Shown: positions 32,551 through 42,430 of the stretch, piece by piece
Position numbering within the stretch: position 1 is the stretch's first letter
Layout: each line of letters begins with the position of its first letter
Source: Amorphophallus konjac
Lineage: Eukaryota; Streptophyta; Magnoliopsida; Alismatales; Araceae
Reading direction: 5' to 3'
DNA length: 64,000 nucleotides
Assembly (NCBI GenBank): GCA_022559845.1
Contig: CM040127.1
Location: 37,596,708 to 37,660,707, forward strand
Translations under genes and position numbers: made by a program
Notes under the pieces: model-generated
Seen by the model: only the letters and a program-made list of their open reading frames with translations
Told to the model about the DNA's origin: nothing
The model's database searches: none

Positions 32551-34459
32551 TGATGGGGGACGGGGACCGATACGGACTAAGACTCTCAAGGACTCTAACT
32601 GAGGCAAGCAGTAGCACGCTCAAGGGTCGCCAAGTGGCTGACCACCGTGATACCCCACAGAGTGAAGGAGGTCTCTCAACAGAAACTCCGACCTCGGCCG
32701 TCCCAAAGGAGGGAAGCGCACGTGTCTAGGCGTAAGGTCGATTTCCAAAGACAAGGGGAGTCGCGTTCTAGCTCGATGCTCTAAGGGTGCTAAGGGATGG
32801 GTGCTCTCACTCACGATCCGCGGTGATGGCAACAAAGTAGCTAGGCGCCTACTCTCTCTCACGCGGCATAATCAAAAGCATACTAAAAGAGCAAGCACAA
32901 GAGAGGAGTCGGAACGCGTACCTCCACGCCTAGGCGTGGGGAAGGAACCCCGGCCGTGGGCCAACAACCCCGATACACTGAAGACCAATAAAATACAACC
33001 CAATAGTGGCCCACTCCTCGCAGGGAGGTAAAAGGCTACAAGCGACGCATTCGGGGCTGCCGGGCACGGGCTGACGGGCCGCACTCGGTGACGGGCACGA
33101 TGCTGCAGAATCGGTGTCGCGCGCGCCTGGACGGAGACGGGTCCCACGGGCTGATGCGACGTCCGATCGAGGCGCCGTCAGAGAGGACGCGTCGCTGACT
33201 GCTGGAGGAACGCTCCGGCCAGAGGGGACGCGCTGGGTGCGCCGGTGGTGGCCGTGGGCGCTGCTGAAAACCAGGTCTGGTTCTGTGGTCGCAGAACCGC
33301 GCACGCCGCCGGTAAAATCTGGAACTCGGTCGTCCGGTGCCCGAACAGGTCCGGGCCGGTTGGAGATGAGAGCTGACTGGTAGAGGAAGCCCTCGGCCAA
33401 ACGGCGCGGGCAGACGATGCCGGTACGAGTCGCAGGAGCCGCTGGAAGTTGGTGTTGATTCGCTGGCCGGACTGTGCAGGCCCGCCGGCGCAAGCCCACT
33501 AGAACGACCGCCACGGACGGTGACGACGTCGAAACGTGACGCCGTCGGCGGCGTCGGACAGAGGACCTGGAGATCTACGAACCCTGAAGAAACCAGGGTA
33601 AAAGGCGCAGCGTGGAGGCCTGGGGAAAATTCGCAAGAAGGGCCTCCCTGCTGGGCGAGCAGAGAAGGGGGTGCTGGCACAGGTCGACGGAGAAAATCGG
33701 TACGGGCGGTGCCGACCTCCGATTGACGCGAAACCAGCGCCAACGCGAAGCTGATCCGCCAACGTATCTCCAGAAAATAGGAGGGAGCCAAACTCGTCCA
33801 AGAGAGGGGGCGAGATCTGCTGCAAGTCGGTGTAGAAATCTGATCTTCCGCACACGAACCGTAGACGAAGAAGAAGAGGGTAAAGGGGAACCCCGGAGTC
33901 CACCGGGGGCTGAGGCGTCGCACCTCGCCGATCTCCCGTCGCAGGAGAAGAGAGAAAGAGAGAGGGGGGCGCAGCCACCTTCAAGCACAATCTTCAAAAT
34001 TCATTCATTAAAATTCTTTGCTAAGAGAAATTACAAGGCTTATATAGCCGGGGGAAAGAGCTAGGGTTTCATCCCTAGCCAAGGGGGGAAGGGGAGGGCG
34101 ACCAAGGAAGGGGAGAGGGGGGGGGGCGGCCAGCCCTTCTCCAATCAAAGGAGGAAAGGGGTGCGCCCAAGGGGGAAAGAGGAGGTGGAAAGGGGGGGGA
34201 AAATGGGGGGCGCCCAAATAGGAAAGGTGGGAAAGGGAAGGGGCAAGGGAGGAAGGTGGCGCCCCTTGTCCAAATGATGGAGGCGCCCTCTTCCTCAAGC
34301 CCTAACCCTAATCCTAACCCTTGGGCCAAGACTAAGCCCAACAAAATAAAGCCCAACAACACCTAAATAAATAGTCTGACAATAAAGAAAATAATTAGAT
34401 AACGAGTCCACGCAGGGACCAACCTAAGGCCCAACATGGCCTAATGTGAGAAAAGTCCA
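32551..34459 (-). repeat. LTR2 of the chromovirus array with copy 2 3' UTR
   Basis: This serves as the 5' LTR of copy 1 and the 3' LTR of copy 2. R-U5 (32551-33995) matches LTR1 almost perfectly, but the U3 and untranslated part (34000-34459) is a different version. They share only the general layout: TATA, GA-rich stretch, CCCTAACCCTAA block, and a segment with TCCACGCAGGGA. Confidence 0.75.
34037..34050 (-). promoter_or_regulatory. TATA box of LTR2
   Basis: CGGCTATATAAGCC on the minus strand, at the place equivalent to the LTR1 TATA box. Confidence 0.65.
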
Positions 34460-37099
34460 CTAGTAGATGCCGTGATCGCCGAGCCACAAGGAAGAGGAAG
34501 TGTGCCGGGTGCTCCGTCGAGGATAGCGTCTCGTGTCCTCACCAATTCTCCCCGGGTGGGAAGAACTCGACCCCGTCGAGTAAGGGTCACGATCGCTGAG
34601 GTACCGCTCCAGCAGGTCCGGATCCATCCGCTCCAGCTCTCCGCGTGTAATCCAGGTGTTGTCCGACTCGGGGCGCCCTCTCCAACGCACTAGGAAGCGT
34701 TGGTAGGCTCCGCTCCTGGTAGTAGTCACCTGCTCATCCAGTATGCAATCTATATGCTCGCGTTTTTGTAGTGGGGCTGGAGGAGGTGGACTCTCAGTAG
34801 TTGTATCACTCACAACAGGAGGGTCAGGCCCAAATAACTCGCTGGGTATCACCGCGGGATCCTGATAAGCTACCAGATCAGAGACATTGAATGTCGAACT
34901 GATCCCGTAGTCGTCTGGAAGCTCGATCTCATACGCGTTCGACCCAATACGCCTCAACACTCTGAATGGTCCTGCACCGCGATCCTGGAGTTTCTTGACG
35001 GCTCCCGAAGGAAACCGCTCCGGTCTAACCCGGACCAGGACGTACTCTCCCTCGCGGAACTCACGTGTGCGTCTGTGCACGTCGGCTAACTCCTTGTAAC
35101 GAGTGTTGCTGGCCTCGAGATGGTGATGATGATGTAGACTCCGAACTAGCTGAGTGGATCGATGCCTGTATGAATGCAATGGTGGTCCTGGACATCCAAA
35201 AACAGACCTAGCATGGCTATGACACCTACTTGACTGAGCAACATAGGGAGGACCTGGGCAACCAAAGTTGTATCTATCGTGCATGGGTGCCCTACAGAAT
35301 GTGGTAGACTCATGGGGACTAGATTGCCCAAACTCTCTCATGACATCCCCTATATGAGACCAACCCCTAAATGACCCTGAAGATGCATGAGACGAAGACC
35401 GATGATCCTTTCCTACCAAGCTCTGAGGTGTGAATGTAGGCTGGGTGAGACGTTGGCGAGCATGGGTGGAAGGGGTGTGATAAAGGACCTCCTCGATAAG
35501 GTGGGGAAAAGAATATGGGTCGAGAGGCTCACTAGGGAGGGGATCGAAAGGGTCAAAGAAATGATGACCCCTCCCGACAGGTCCCTTCACTATACTTGCC
35601 CATGTGCGACATTCGCCCAGGTGCAGATAATCACCTTCAGGCACTCTCATGTACGGGGCAAGAGGCTCATGAGGAAGGCAAGGAAGGCAAGGTTCCTCCC
35701 TCGGGACCGTGAAACCATAAGCGGGGACAAAATCAACCTCCACGGGTATGGGAAATAATAAAAGGACCTCGGATGTGATATGTCCTATGGTGTAGACCGA
35801 GGTAATAGACCCCAAAGCAGGGAGTGTAAAGCTATGACTATAGGGTTGGTCAGACCCTAAGGTCAACATATAAGTCAACTCCCATTGACAATCTAAACTC
35901 CTAAGGAAGTCCTTCACATTTTCAAGAAAGCAGAAGGACCGAAAAGTGGTGTGAAAGGAGTTAATGGGGACAATAGGAAGGGCTGGCTCTAAGGGTGGGT
36001 AGTAAGGAATCAAGACATCCAGATGAGGACTCTTCCTTAACCAGCTATCTAGAGGCTCTCCAATGACAAGTTCACCCTCGAGAGACAAGGATGGCTCCAG
36101 ATGAGGGGCAAAAGCATTGTCCTCAAGTGAGGAAAATGAGTCCTCTATGAAGTGGGTGGGGCCTTGGCTCTCTATCAAGGGTGCTAGGCTGAAAGTGTCA
36201 GCCCCAACCTCCATAGGTATAGGCACGACTAGAAGCTCCATAGGCTCACTCCTTAACTCCTCAACGTCAGCTAGGTACTCCTCAACCAACTCCTGTCCTG
36301 CCTCATAAGTCACTGGAATAAACCCAGGTGGGGCCCCCTCCGAATGTGTGTCCTCCAAGATAGGGGAATGTGAAGGACGTCGGTCAGAGAACCGAGCATT
36401 CCCACTATAGGGGGTCACAGGGGTGGACTCCGGGGGTGGTGGTAGGCGTGAGCTCGGAGGCGGAGCGGACTGTGGGCTAGAGGGCCACAGTGAGTTAAGA
36501 TAAGCATCCCTCCTATCCAACCGATCCGAAATCATTTGCACAAGCTGGGCAATGGTGTGGGTTGGAGTAGGAAGATCATGATGGACTTTCCCGTAGTCAT
36601 TTGGTTTGGGCTTGGGTCTAGGCTCTTCTATGTGTGGGGCTCGTTGCCTCCGACTAGGACCCACTTGTTCGTATGTAATTGGGTGGGGTCGGTTGGAGGT
36701 GATCGATTGGGGAACATAGACTCTCCTAAGCTCTTTCTTCATATCCCACCACGATTCGATGGGCTTTTGCCACCTAATGCCTCTCAAACCCTCAATATGT
36801 CTCCACTTATCCTTGGCCTTATGCAGAAGCTTCTCTCTAGCAAAAGAGACTTGTGTGGCTCCGGACATAGGATAACAGTCAAAATATCTATCCATGGCGG
36901 CTTCCCAAGTTTGGTAGACACTCGGGTCATGGGAGCCGTCAAATGTAGGCGCTTCGGGCCTACGGAATGGGATGGGGTGGTACCCATGCCCCTGAGAGAT
37001 ATGCCACAAATCAGCTGGGCTAAACAATTGAGAATCCATGGGACTCTTTGAGGGGTTCCTATGGGATGGACATGCGGGGCAACTATGGGGATTAGACAC
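34460..37099 (-). CDS. Gag-chromodomain fusion protein, copy 2 (879 codons, intact)
   Basis: A single open frame joins three parts. Residues about 20-160 are Ty3/gypsy gag (AAMDRYFDCYPMSGATQVSF, then WWDMKKELRRVYVP). Residues about 160-620 are a Pro/Ser-rich region that I do not recognise; no zinc knuckle is seen. Residues about 640-760 are the integrase C-terminal domain (LEASNTRYKELADVHRRTRE, then KLQDRGAGPFRVL and DDYGISSTFNVSDLVAY). This runs straight into a chromodomain (ILDEQVTTTRSGAYQRFLVR, then WRGRPESDNTWITRGELE). Chromodomains of chromovirus integrases bind histone marks or chromatin proteins and steer insertion. Here the catalytic core, RT and protease are missing, so the protein cannot copy or integrate alone. 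Several Mets lie near the N-terminus; the one in MDSQLFSPADLW is a plausible start. Confidence 0.85.
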   Translation of the reverse strand: MSNPHSCPACPSHRNPSKSPMDSQLFSPADLWHISQGHGYHPIPFRRPEAPTFDGSHDPSVYQTWEAAMDRYFDCYPMSGATQVSFAREKLLHKAKDKWRHIEGLRGIRWQKPIESWWDMKKELRRVYVPQSITSNRPHPITYEQVGPSRRQRAPHIEEPRPKPKPNDYGKVHHDLPTPTHTIAQLVQMISDRLDRRDAYLNSLWPSSPQSAPPPSSRLPPPPESTPVTPYSGNARFSDRRPSHSPILEDTHSEGAPPGFIPVTYEAGQELVEEYLADVEELRSEPMELLVVPIPMEVGADTFSLAPLIESQGPTHFIEDSFSSLEDNAFAPHLEPSLSLEGELVIGEPLDSWLRKSPHLDVLIPYYPPLEPALPIVPINSFHTTFRSFCFLENVKDFLRSLDCQWELTYMLTLGSDQPYSHSFTLPALGSITSVYTIGHITSEVLLLFPIPVEVDFVPAYGFTVPREEPCLPCLPHEPLAPYMRVPEGDYLHLGECRTWASIVKGPVGRGHHFFDPFDPLPSEPLDPYSFPHLIEEVLYHTPSTHARQRLTQPTFTPQSLVGKDHRSSSHASSGSFRGWSHIGDVMREFGQSSPHESTTFCRAPMHDRYNFGCPGPPYVAQSSRCHSHARSVFGCPGPPLHSYRHRSTQLVRSLHHHHHLEASNTRYKELADVHRRTREFREGEYVLVRVRPERFPSGAVKKLQDRGAGPFRVLRRIGSNAYEIELPDDYGISSTFNVSDLVAYQDPAVIPSELFGPDPPVVSDTTTESPPPPAPLQKREHIDCILDEQVTTTRSGAYQRFLVRWRGRPESDNTWITRGELERMDPDLLERYLSDRDPYSTGSSSSHPGRIGEDTRRYPRRSTRHTSSSLWLGDHGIY

Positions 37100-37120
37100 G
37101 ACCCTTTTGAAGTGGAAATG

Positions 37121-37186
37121 CAGTTAGAGTCCTTGAGAGTCTTAGTCCGTGTCGGTCCCCGTCCCCCATCAAAGTGGTATCAGAGC
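37121..37186 (+). repeat. Inverted LTR-end plus primer-site fragment
   Basis: About 50 bases of the LTR end (to CCCCCATCA at 37171) and TGGTATCAGAGC (37175-37186) are in plus orientation, opposite to the rest of the array. The left junction cuts the 5' leader of copy 2; the right junction enters U3 of a third copy at a shared GC. Confidence 0.85.
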
Positions 37187-37598
37187 CTCCTCCAATCAAG
37201 GAGGGATCAAGGGGAGGGGGGCGCCCAAAGAAGAAAGGTGAGGGAGGTGGAATGGGAAAGGGGTGTGCCCAAAAAGGAAAGAAGAGGAGGCAAGGTGGGG
37301 AAGGTGGCGCAGCCACCTTGGATGGGGAAGGGGGAATGCGCCCCAAACCCTAACCCTAATCCAAACACTATGGGCCAAGGCCAAGCCCAATAGTAAAAGA
37401 AAAAAAAAGGACCCATTATCCCTACACATAGTCTGATAGCAATAAAACTAGATAACATGTCCACGCAGGGACTAATCCAAGGCCCACATGGCCTGAGCAA
37501 GCAGAGAAGATAGCTAGAAGATGCCGCCATCGCCGAGCCACAAGGAAGTAGCGGTGTGCCGGGTGCTACGTCGAGGATAGCGCCGTGTGTCCTCACCA
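37187..37598 (-). pseudogene. Truncated third chromovirus copy
   Basis: Nearly identical to about 29451-29860. It carries part of U3, the 3' untranslated region and the last codons of the Gag-chromodomain ORF, and is cut at 37598 inside the coding part, where CGGCAC-repeat DNA begins. Confidence 0.85.
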
Positions 37599-38130
37599 CA
37601 CACCCACTGGTGCCCTCCAGCGGCACAACCTTGAAGCCCCTCAGCGGCACACCCGCTGGTGCCCTCCAGCAGCACACCTTAGCTGCCCTCTCAACGGCAC
37701 ACTCCCCTCAAGCCCCCTCAGCGGCACGCTCCCAGGTGTCCTCCAACGGTACGCCCTTCTGGGCCTCGCAACGTCTCCACCTCGGCCTACCTCCCAGCGG
37801 CACGCCCCTGCTGCCCCCCTGGCCGGCACACCCTGTGCCTGCCTTTGCCCGGCACACCCTGTGCCAAACTCTCCCCGGCACACTCGTGCCCCTGCTACCC
37901 GGTGCACCCCGAAGACCCGTGCTCTACCCAGCACACCCCAAGCGGGTTATATCCGGCGCACTCCTCCAAAGCCATTAGCAGCACACCCATGGCAACACCC
38001 CTGCGGCACGCCTGCGAGCTCATCCAGCGGCACGCTTTTGTAGGCTTCCAGCGGCACGCTTTTACGGTCTTCCAACAGCACAGGTTTTCGCCCATTCAAC
38101 GGCACACTTCGGCTGTTCCGCACCCGGTGC
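37599..38130 (+). repeat. CAGCGGCACACC-type repeats (region F)
   Basis: Imperfect units of about 20-45 bases with CAGCGGCAC or CGGCACRCC recur. Some units carry a hairpin, such as CAGCGG/CCGCTG around 37640-37665. The left remnant is at 27795-27864. Confidence 0.8.
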
Positions 38131-38760
38131 GGCCGGCAAGCAATCTTAGCTCCATGCTCTACGATCCTTGGTGCGCAGCGAGCAAGCTGAGGTGTCACCC
38201 AAGGGTGGAGGCACGTTGGCTACCCCGCTGCCACCAAGGACGGGGAAGGTCAAATCCCATTCAATGCCAGTCACGCTTCCCGCCTTCAACCGATCCCGCC
38301 GAGGGAGGTATAAAAAGACCCCTTCTCCATGCGAACAGGGAGGGGGAGAACAGACGAAGGGAGACGCACAGAGGAGAAGAGAAGAAGAGAAAGAGAAGAA
38401 GAGAAGGATCCTACCGCTCCCGCCACCGTCTGTGTGAAGAGAATGAGAAAAGAGAGAAGAGGAGAAGAGAAAAAGGGGGGAGCGCATGCTCCGTCCCTCT
38501 TCCCTATTGTATCCCATTCCCCCCCCCCCCTCACCGTGGCTTGTTCTTTCTTGCTTCTTCCCTTTGTTTGTGTTGCAATGTATTAGCTCCTTTGGGGCAT
38601 TCCTCTTGTGAGAATAGAAATAGAAGGCTTGCAAATATTTTTGATGTCTTTCTAAGGCATTTCTTGCGTGTTTGCATCCCTTGGTGTTTTCCTCCTCTTT
38701 CAGTTTTCCACCAACTACTTCTGAGTGCCACGGCTTCCCTCAAGTGTTTCACCCTAAGAC
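38131..38760 (+). promoter_or_regulatory. Probable promoter segment of region F with TATA box
   Basis: GGTATAAAAAG at about 38307-38317 is followed by CCCC and then a purine-rich AGAGAAGAAGAG stretch (38340-38475). The layout matches the TATA and GA-rich start regions of the GS LTRs. This suggests that F begins with a very long LTR whose U3 is the CGGCAC field (inference). No ORF is supported. Confidence 0.5.
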
Positions 38761-39340
38761 TTCTCCCTCAGCTGGTGCATCCCGCGCCCAAACCTAGCCC
38801 GGTACGTTTGCATCTTCTTTCCACCGACACACCTCTAGACTGCGCCTTCTGGCCCGGCACAGCCTCTCTGCCCCTGGCCGATGCAGCCCTTTAACCTCTC
38901 TAGTCCGGTACACCCCATTTCAGCCTCAGCCCGATACACCCTAGCCTTACCCGGCACACCTTCCCTGGCTCACCTCAACCGACACACTCCAGCCAGCTTG
39001 ATCCGGTACGCCCCAGCTTGCCTTTACCCGGCACACCCTCAGAGTGCTCCACCAGGCACACTTCCAACGGCCTTTGGCCGGCGCACTCCCCCATCCTACG
39101 TAACCCAGTGCATCCCCCCCAGCCAGTCCAGCCCGGTACACACCAATTAACCCCCCTACCCGGCACGGTCTTAACCCCTCAGCCCGGCGCACTCCTAACC
39201 CCTCCACCCGGCACAGCCTCCATCCAGTTCCATCCTGACACAGCCTCTCAGCCTTCCTTGGCCGGCACATCCCTTTGGCCTATGCCCTGGCCGGTACACC
39301 TCCCAGCCTGCCCTGGCTAGCACACCCTTAGCCTATTTTA
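38761..39340 (+). repeat. CCCGGCACACC-type repeats
   Basis: Irregular units of about 20-35 bases contain CCCGGCACACC, CCGGTACACC or CCGACACAC. The field resumes at 39880-40270. Confidence 0.8.
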
Positions 39341-39879
39341 ACCCAGCGTCTCCCATTCGCTGATTTCTCCGGGTTTTCTGAAGTTTTTTTAAAGGTGTTG
39401 CTGCCCCCGGCACACACCTCGAGTTGTTGGGTCACGCCACTCCTTGTGGGCATGTTTCCCTTTTACTCCCTTACCATCCGGGTCAAGGGGAGATTCTGCC
39501 GAATTTTCTTCAGAATTAACATAATAGCAATAATAACAAAAGAAAAGTAATAAGACAAAGGGAAATAACAAATGAACAGAATAAACACTAATGCAACGGC
39601 TTCGCTGAAATAACAAAGGAACTACGGAGAGCCCGAATAACTGAACATTCACATCAACATAGCGGTCTACTGAACATAGCCACGAGCATAGTCTACATGA
39701 ATAAAAGGAAACCAAATCAAAACTCACGCATCCATTCCATGAATAAAAAGGAGAACCCCTTTATACATTTCATGAATAAAAAAGAAAATCCCTACGCATA
39801 CATTTCATGAATAAAATAAAACTCCTCACATGAGCCTCGTGATTAAGGGGATCTCCCCTTGGCCTTACCCCATCCAAGC
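39341..39879. other. A-rich spacer within region F
   Basis: No gene recognised. It includes repeated CATGAATAAAA words (39700-39820). Confidence 0.5.
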
Positions 39880-40270
39880 CTTCCCGGCACACCCTGGTCG
39901 TGTCCTGCCCGGCACGCCTTAATCACCCCTACCCGATGCACCTTCCCCTGAGCCTTCACCAGTGCACCCAACCCCAGGCCTTGCCCGGTACACCCTAGTT
40001 CGATCCTTGCCCGGCACAGCCTAACCATGCCTTGTCCGGCACACCCCAACTGTGCCTTGCCCGACACACTTCGCCCAGCCCTTGCCCGACACGCCATAGC
40101 CTAACCCCTGCCCGGCACACCCCAGCCCAGCCTTGTCCGGCACACCTCTCCTAGACCTTACTCGGCGCACCTCCAAACTTGCACCAACCTCCCCTTTGCC
40201 CAGGCTAACCTGCACAGACCTTACCCAGCTAGCATCGACCTCACCCGAGCCTGCACCGACCATAGCCCCC
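39880..40270 (+). repeat. CTTGCCCGGCACACCC-type repeats
   Basis: Second field of the CCCGGCAC family, period near 30 bases. Confidence 0.8.
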
Positions 40271-40324
40271 CGACGTGCATTGACATGTTGGCTCATTCTT
40301 CCACACGCCCCAAATGCAGCAAAA

Positions 40325-40555
40325 AATAATAATAACGACAAACTCACAAAAAGGGGATAAATAATAAATAATAATAATAATAACAAATTTAAAAAAATAA
40401 ATAAATAATAATAATAATATTAGAGAAATAAATAATAATAATAATAAACTTAAATAATAATAATAATAAAAATAATAATAGTAATAATAACAAACCCACC
40501 AAAAAATATATAATGAAAAAAATAATAAAAGTTCAAACAATAATAAAATGATGGA
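40325..40555. repeat. AAT-rich microsatellite
   Basis: Imperfect AAT/ATAA repeats with short interruptions. Confidence 0.88.
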
Positions 40556-41684
40556 ATCTGCTCCACAGTCTCGTTTCTCCTCTAGACCCGGTGCAAAGGG
40601 AACATTAACACTGCCCCTCCGAGTCGAGTTCGAACCTTAGAAACCATCCCGATATGGCCGTAATCCGACATTACTCTGGGCCGATAGTTCATCAAATCGG
40701 ACTCGCTCCCATTGGGATTCGTTTCTGCTCTTTCATTGAAATTGTCATAAACTTGGCATACATTTGTACGGGTTTGTTTCCATTTACGCCGTACCTTCAA
40801 TACGGACCTTTGTCCGAACATAAAGCGGTCCATGAATGACCGACAAAATCTGAATGGAATGATGCGGCTCTCATCACCCCCAGACCCTACGCATGGGAAT
40901 ATCAATAAGGCCTTCGTGGCCACGCTTAGGCCTCGGGTCCGCCCCGATCATGGCCATTGTCTGACCCACATCCTCGGCATATAGCCCGCTCCCTTTGAAT
41001 ACATATTGGTTCTGGGATCTGATCTTGGGACATCCTCCCGTTGCCCCCCCTGGCACCGGAAATATTGACGATGCCCATGCGAGCCTGACTTCGACCGTGG
41101 GGGGGCCCACCGCAGTATGGTCGCAGCTTGATCTTGCACCGGGCCAACAAACTTATCGATTTTCGACAGCTCTAACCGGGATTTAACTGAACGTTTCCCG
41201 TTCCTCTGAACAATAAATTTGTCGTATCCCAACATACACATGTTCCGATTTTCCCGTGATGATTATGCTATTCTCAAGCCGGACACTCGTCCAAACATTA
41301 AATGGTCAACACATGACCGACATGAGCTCAAATACTTTCTTCATGCCCTCGTACGAGGACTTCAGTATTTCTTAATAGATTTTTATGCAATTAATTTTCT
41401 GGCCATGAGGCCCTTTTTCCCGGCGATTAATGAAGGGTGTTCCCCTTTCCGAGGGGATGTAAATAACACCGTGACCTTTATGGCGCGGCGGGTTTTGGTC
41501 CCGACACGAACTACACAATCGTCTGACCAAGTCAGATCGAGCGCACCATGGGCTTCCATGAGGTCCGCATAAATCGTCACTTTGTGACTGGCACGCCCGC
41601 GCACTTAATAAATAAATAAACCCGTACTTAACAAACCAACAAACGACTAAACAATAGATTTAATGAAAAGTGCGTCCACAAGTC
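40556..41684. other. Unassigned single-copy-looking part of region F
   Basis: About 1.1 kb of mixed composition. Short ORFs on both strands lack any family motif. It may be the 3' part of a giant LTR (inference). Confidence 0.4.
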
Positions 41685-41700
41685 TGGCACGCCCGGTAGG
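41685..41700 (+). promoter_or_regulatory. Primer-site-like sequence of region F
   Basis: TGGCACGCCCGGTAGG follows GTCCACAAGTC. TGGC(A/G)C-type motifs of this kind sit immediately after the 5' LTR in several plant Ty3/gypsy families. I cannot assign the tRNA. Confidence 0.35.
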
Positions 41701-42430
41701 ACTAAAGCCACCCTTCATCTCTTCGTCGGGATTCAGGGCCTCATGGCCACCTAATAAACAATGTTTGCCTGCTTTGATGAATTGCAGGTGTTATCTTCGC
41801 CAGCCCTATGGGGAGAAAAGCCAGACTAGGCTCAATTGTCTTTGTGGCCTGGAGGACGCTACCCCGAGGCGCATGCAGCTTCCAGGAACCATGAAGGCCG
41901 CTAAAAAAAAAGAAGAGAGAGAGAAGAAGGGAGGGGAAATCAAACCCCCTTTCCCTAAGAAGAGAAAGAAGAAAAGAAGAAAAGTAGAATAGAAAGAAGC
42001 AAAAATAGAAGAGAGAGAATTGGCGAGAGAGGGTTGTACGGCCATATCCGTCGACACCCGTGCTGAACAAAGATTACCACTGTGGGATTGATGCGGTGGA
42101 GCGAACCACTCATCCCCTCCTTAAGGGGGTGAGCGCTCTCCTGCGCCCCACCTTGATCTATTATGCAAAAAAAAAGAAGAGAAGAAAAGAAAAGCCAAAA
42201 AGAAGAGTTGGCAAGCATCGCCGACCAAAAGGACAAGAAGAAGCCCGGCATCCCGCCCGACTCTAGGAGGGTCCAAGTCCGTGGTGCAGTGACCCGGTCC
42301 GTTCCACCTTCCTGCTGCCTCTATCCGGCATAAGGCGGCCCCTCGAGTGGCTGTCAGAAGATCCAAAAAATCACAATTGTAGCTTGATGAATTGCTGCCC
42401 ACTGTGGGGAATGCCTTATAGCAATGAGGC
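41701..42430. other. Spacer in region F
   Basis: Contains purine-rich segments (41900-42010 and 42160-42220). No supported gene. Confidence 0.45.

Larger units (their letters stand above)
27865..37598 (-). mobile_element. Tandem chromovirus-like Ty3/gypsy array, non-autonomous
   Basis: Read on the minus strand, the order is: truncated copy 3 (37598-37187), an inverted LTR-end/primer-site fragment, interior 2 with an intact ORF, U3 plus R-U5 (LTR2), interior 1 with a frameshifted ORF, and U3 plus R-U5 (LTR1, ending at 27865). Both interiors encode gag and then the integrase C-terminus with chromodomain; protease, RT, RNase H and integrase core are absent. The array may be flanked by CACAC (27860-27864 and 37599-37603), but the context is repetitive. 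Ectopic recombination between related elements could give the shared internal LTR (inference). Confidence 0.8.

Noticed and set aside
35110..35145. Five-His tract in the chromovirus ORF, as in an affinity tag from a vector
   Set aside because: It is embedded in the integrase C-terminal domain, where related elements have a histidine-containing segment, and it is present in both genomic copies with mixed CAT/CAC codons.
40556..41684. Several ORFs of 60-117 codons in unassigned DNA of region F
   Set aside because: They overlap on both strands and show no codon or domain signature, and none is clearly better than the others.
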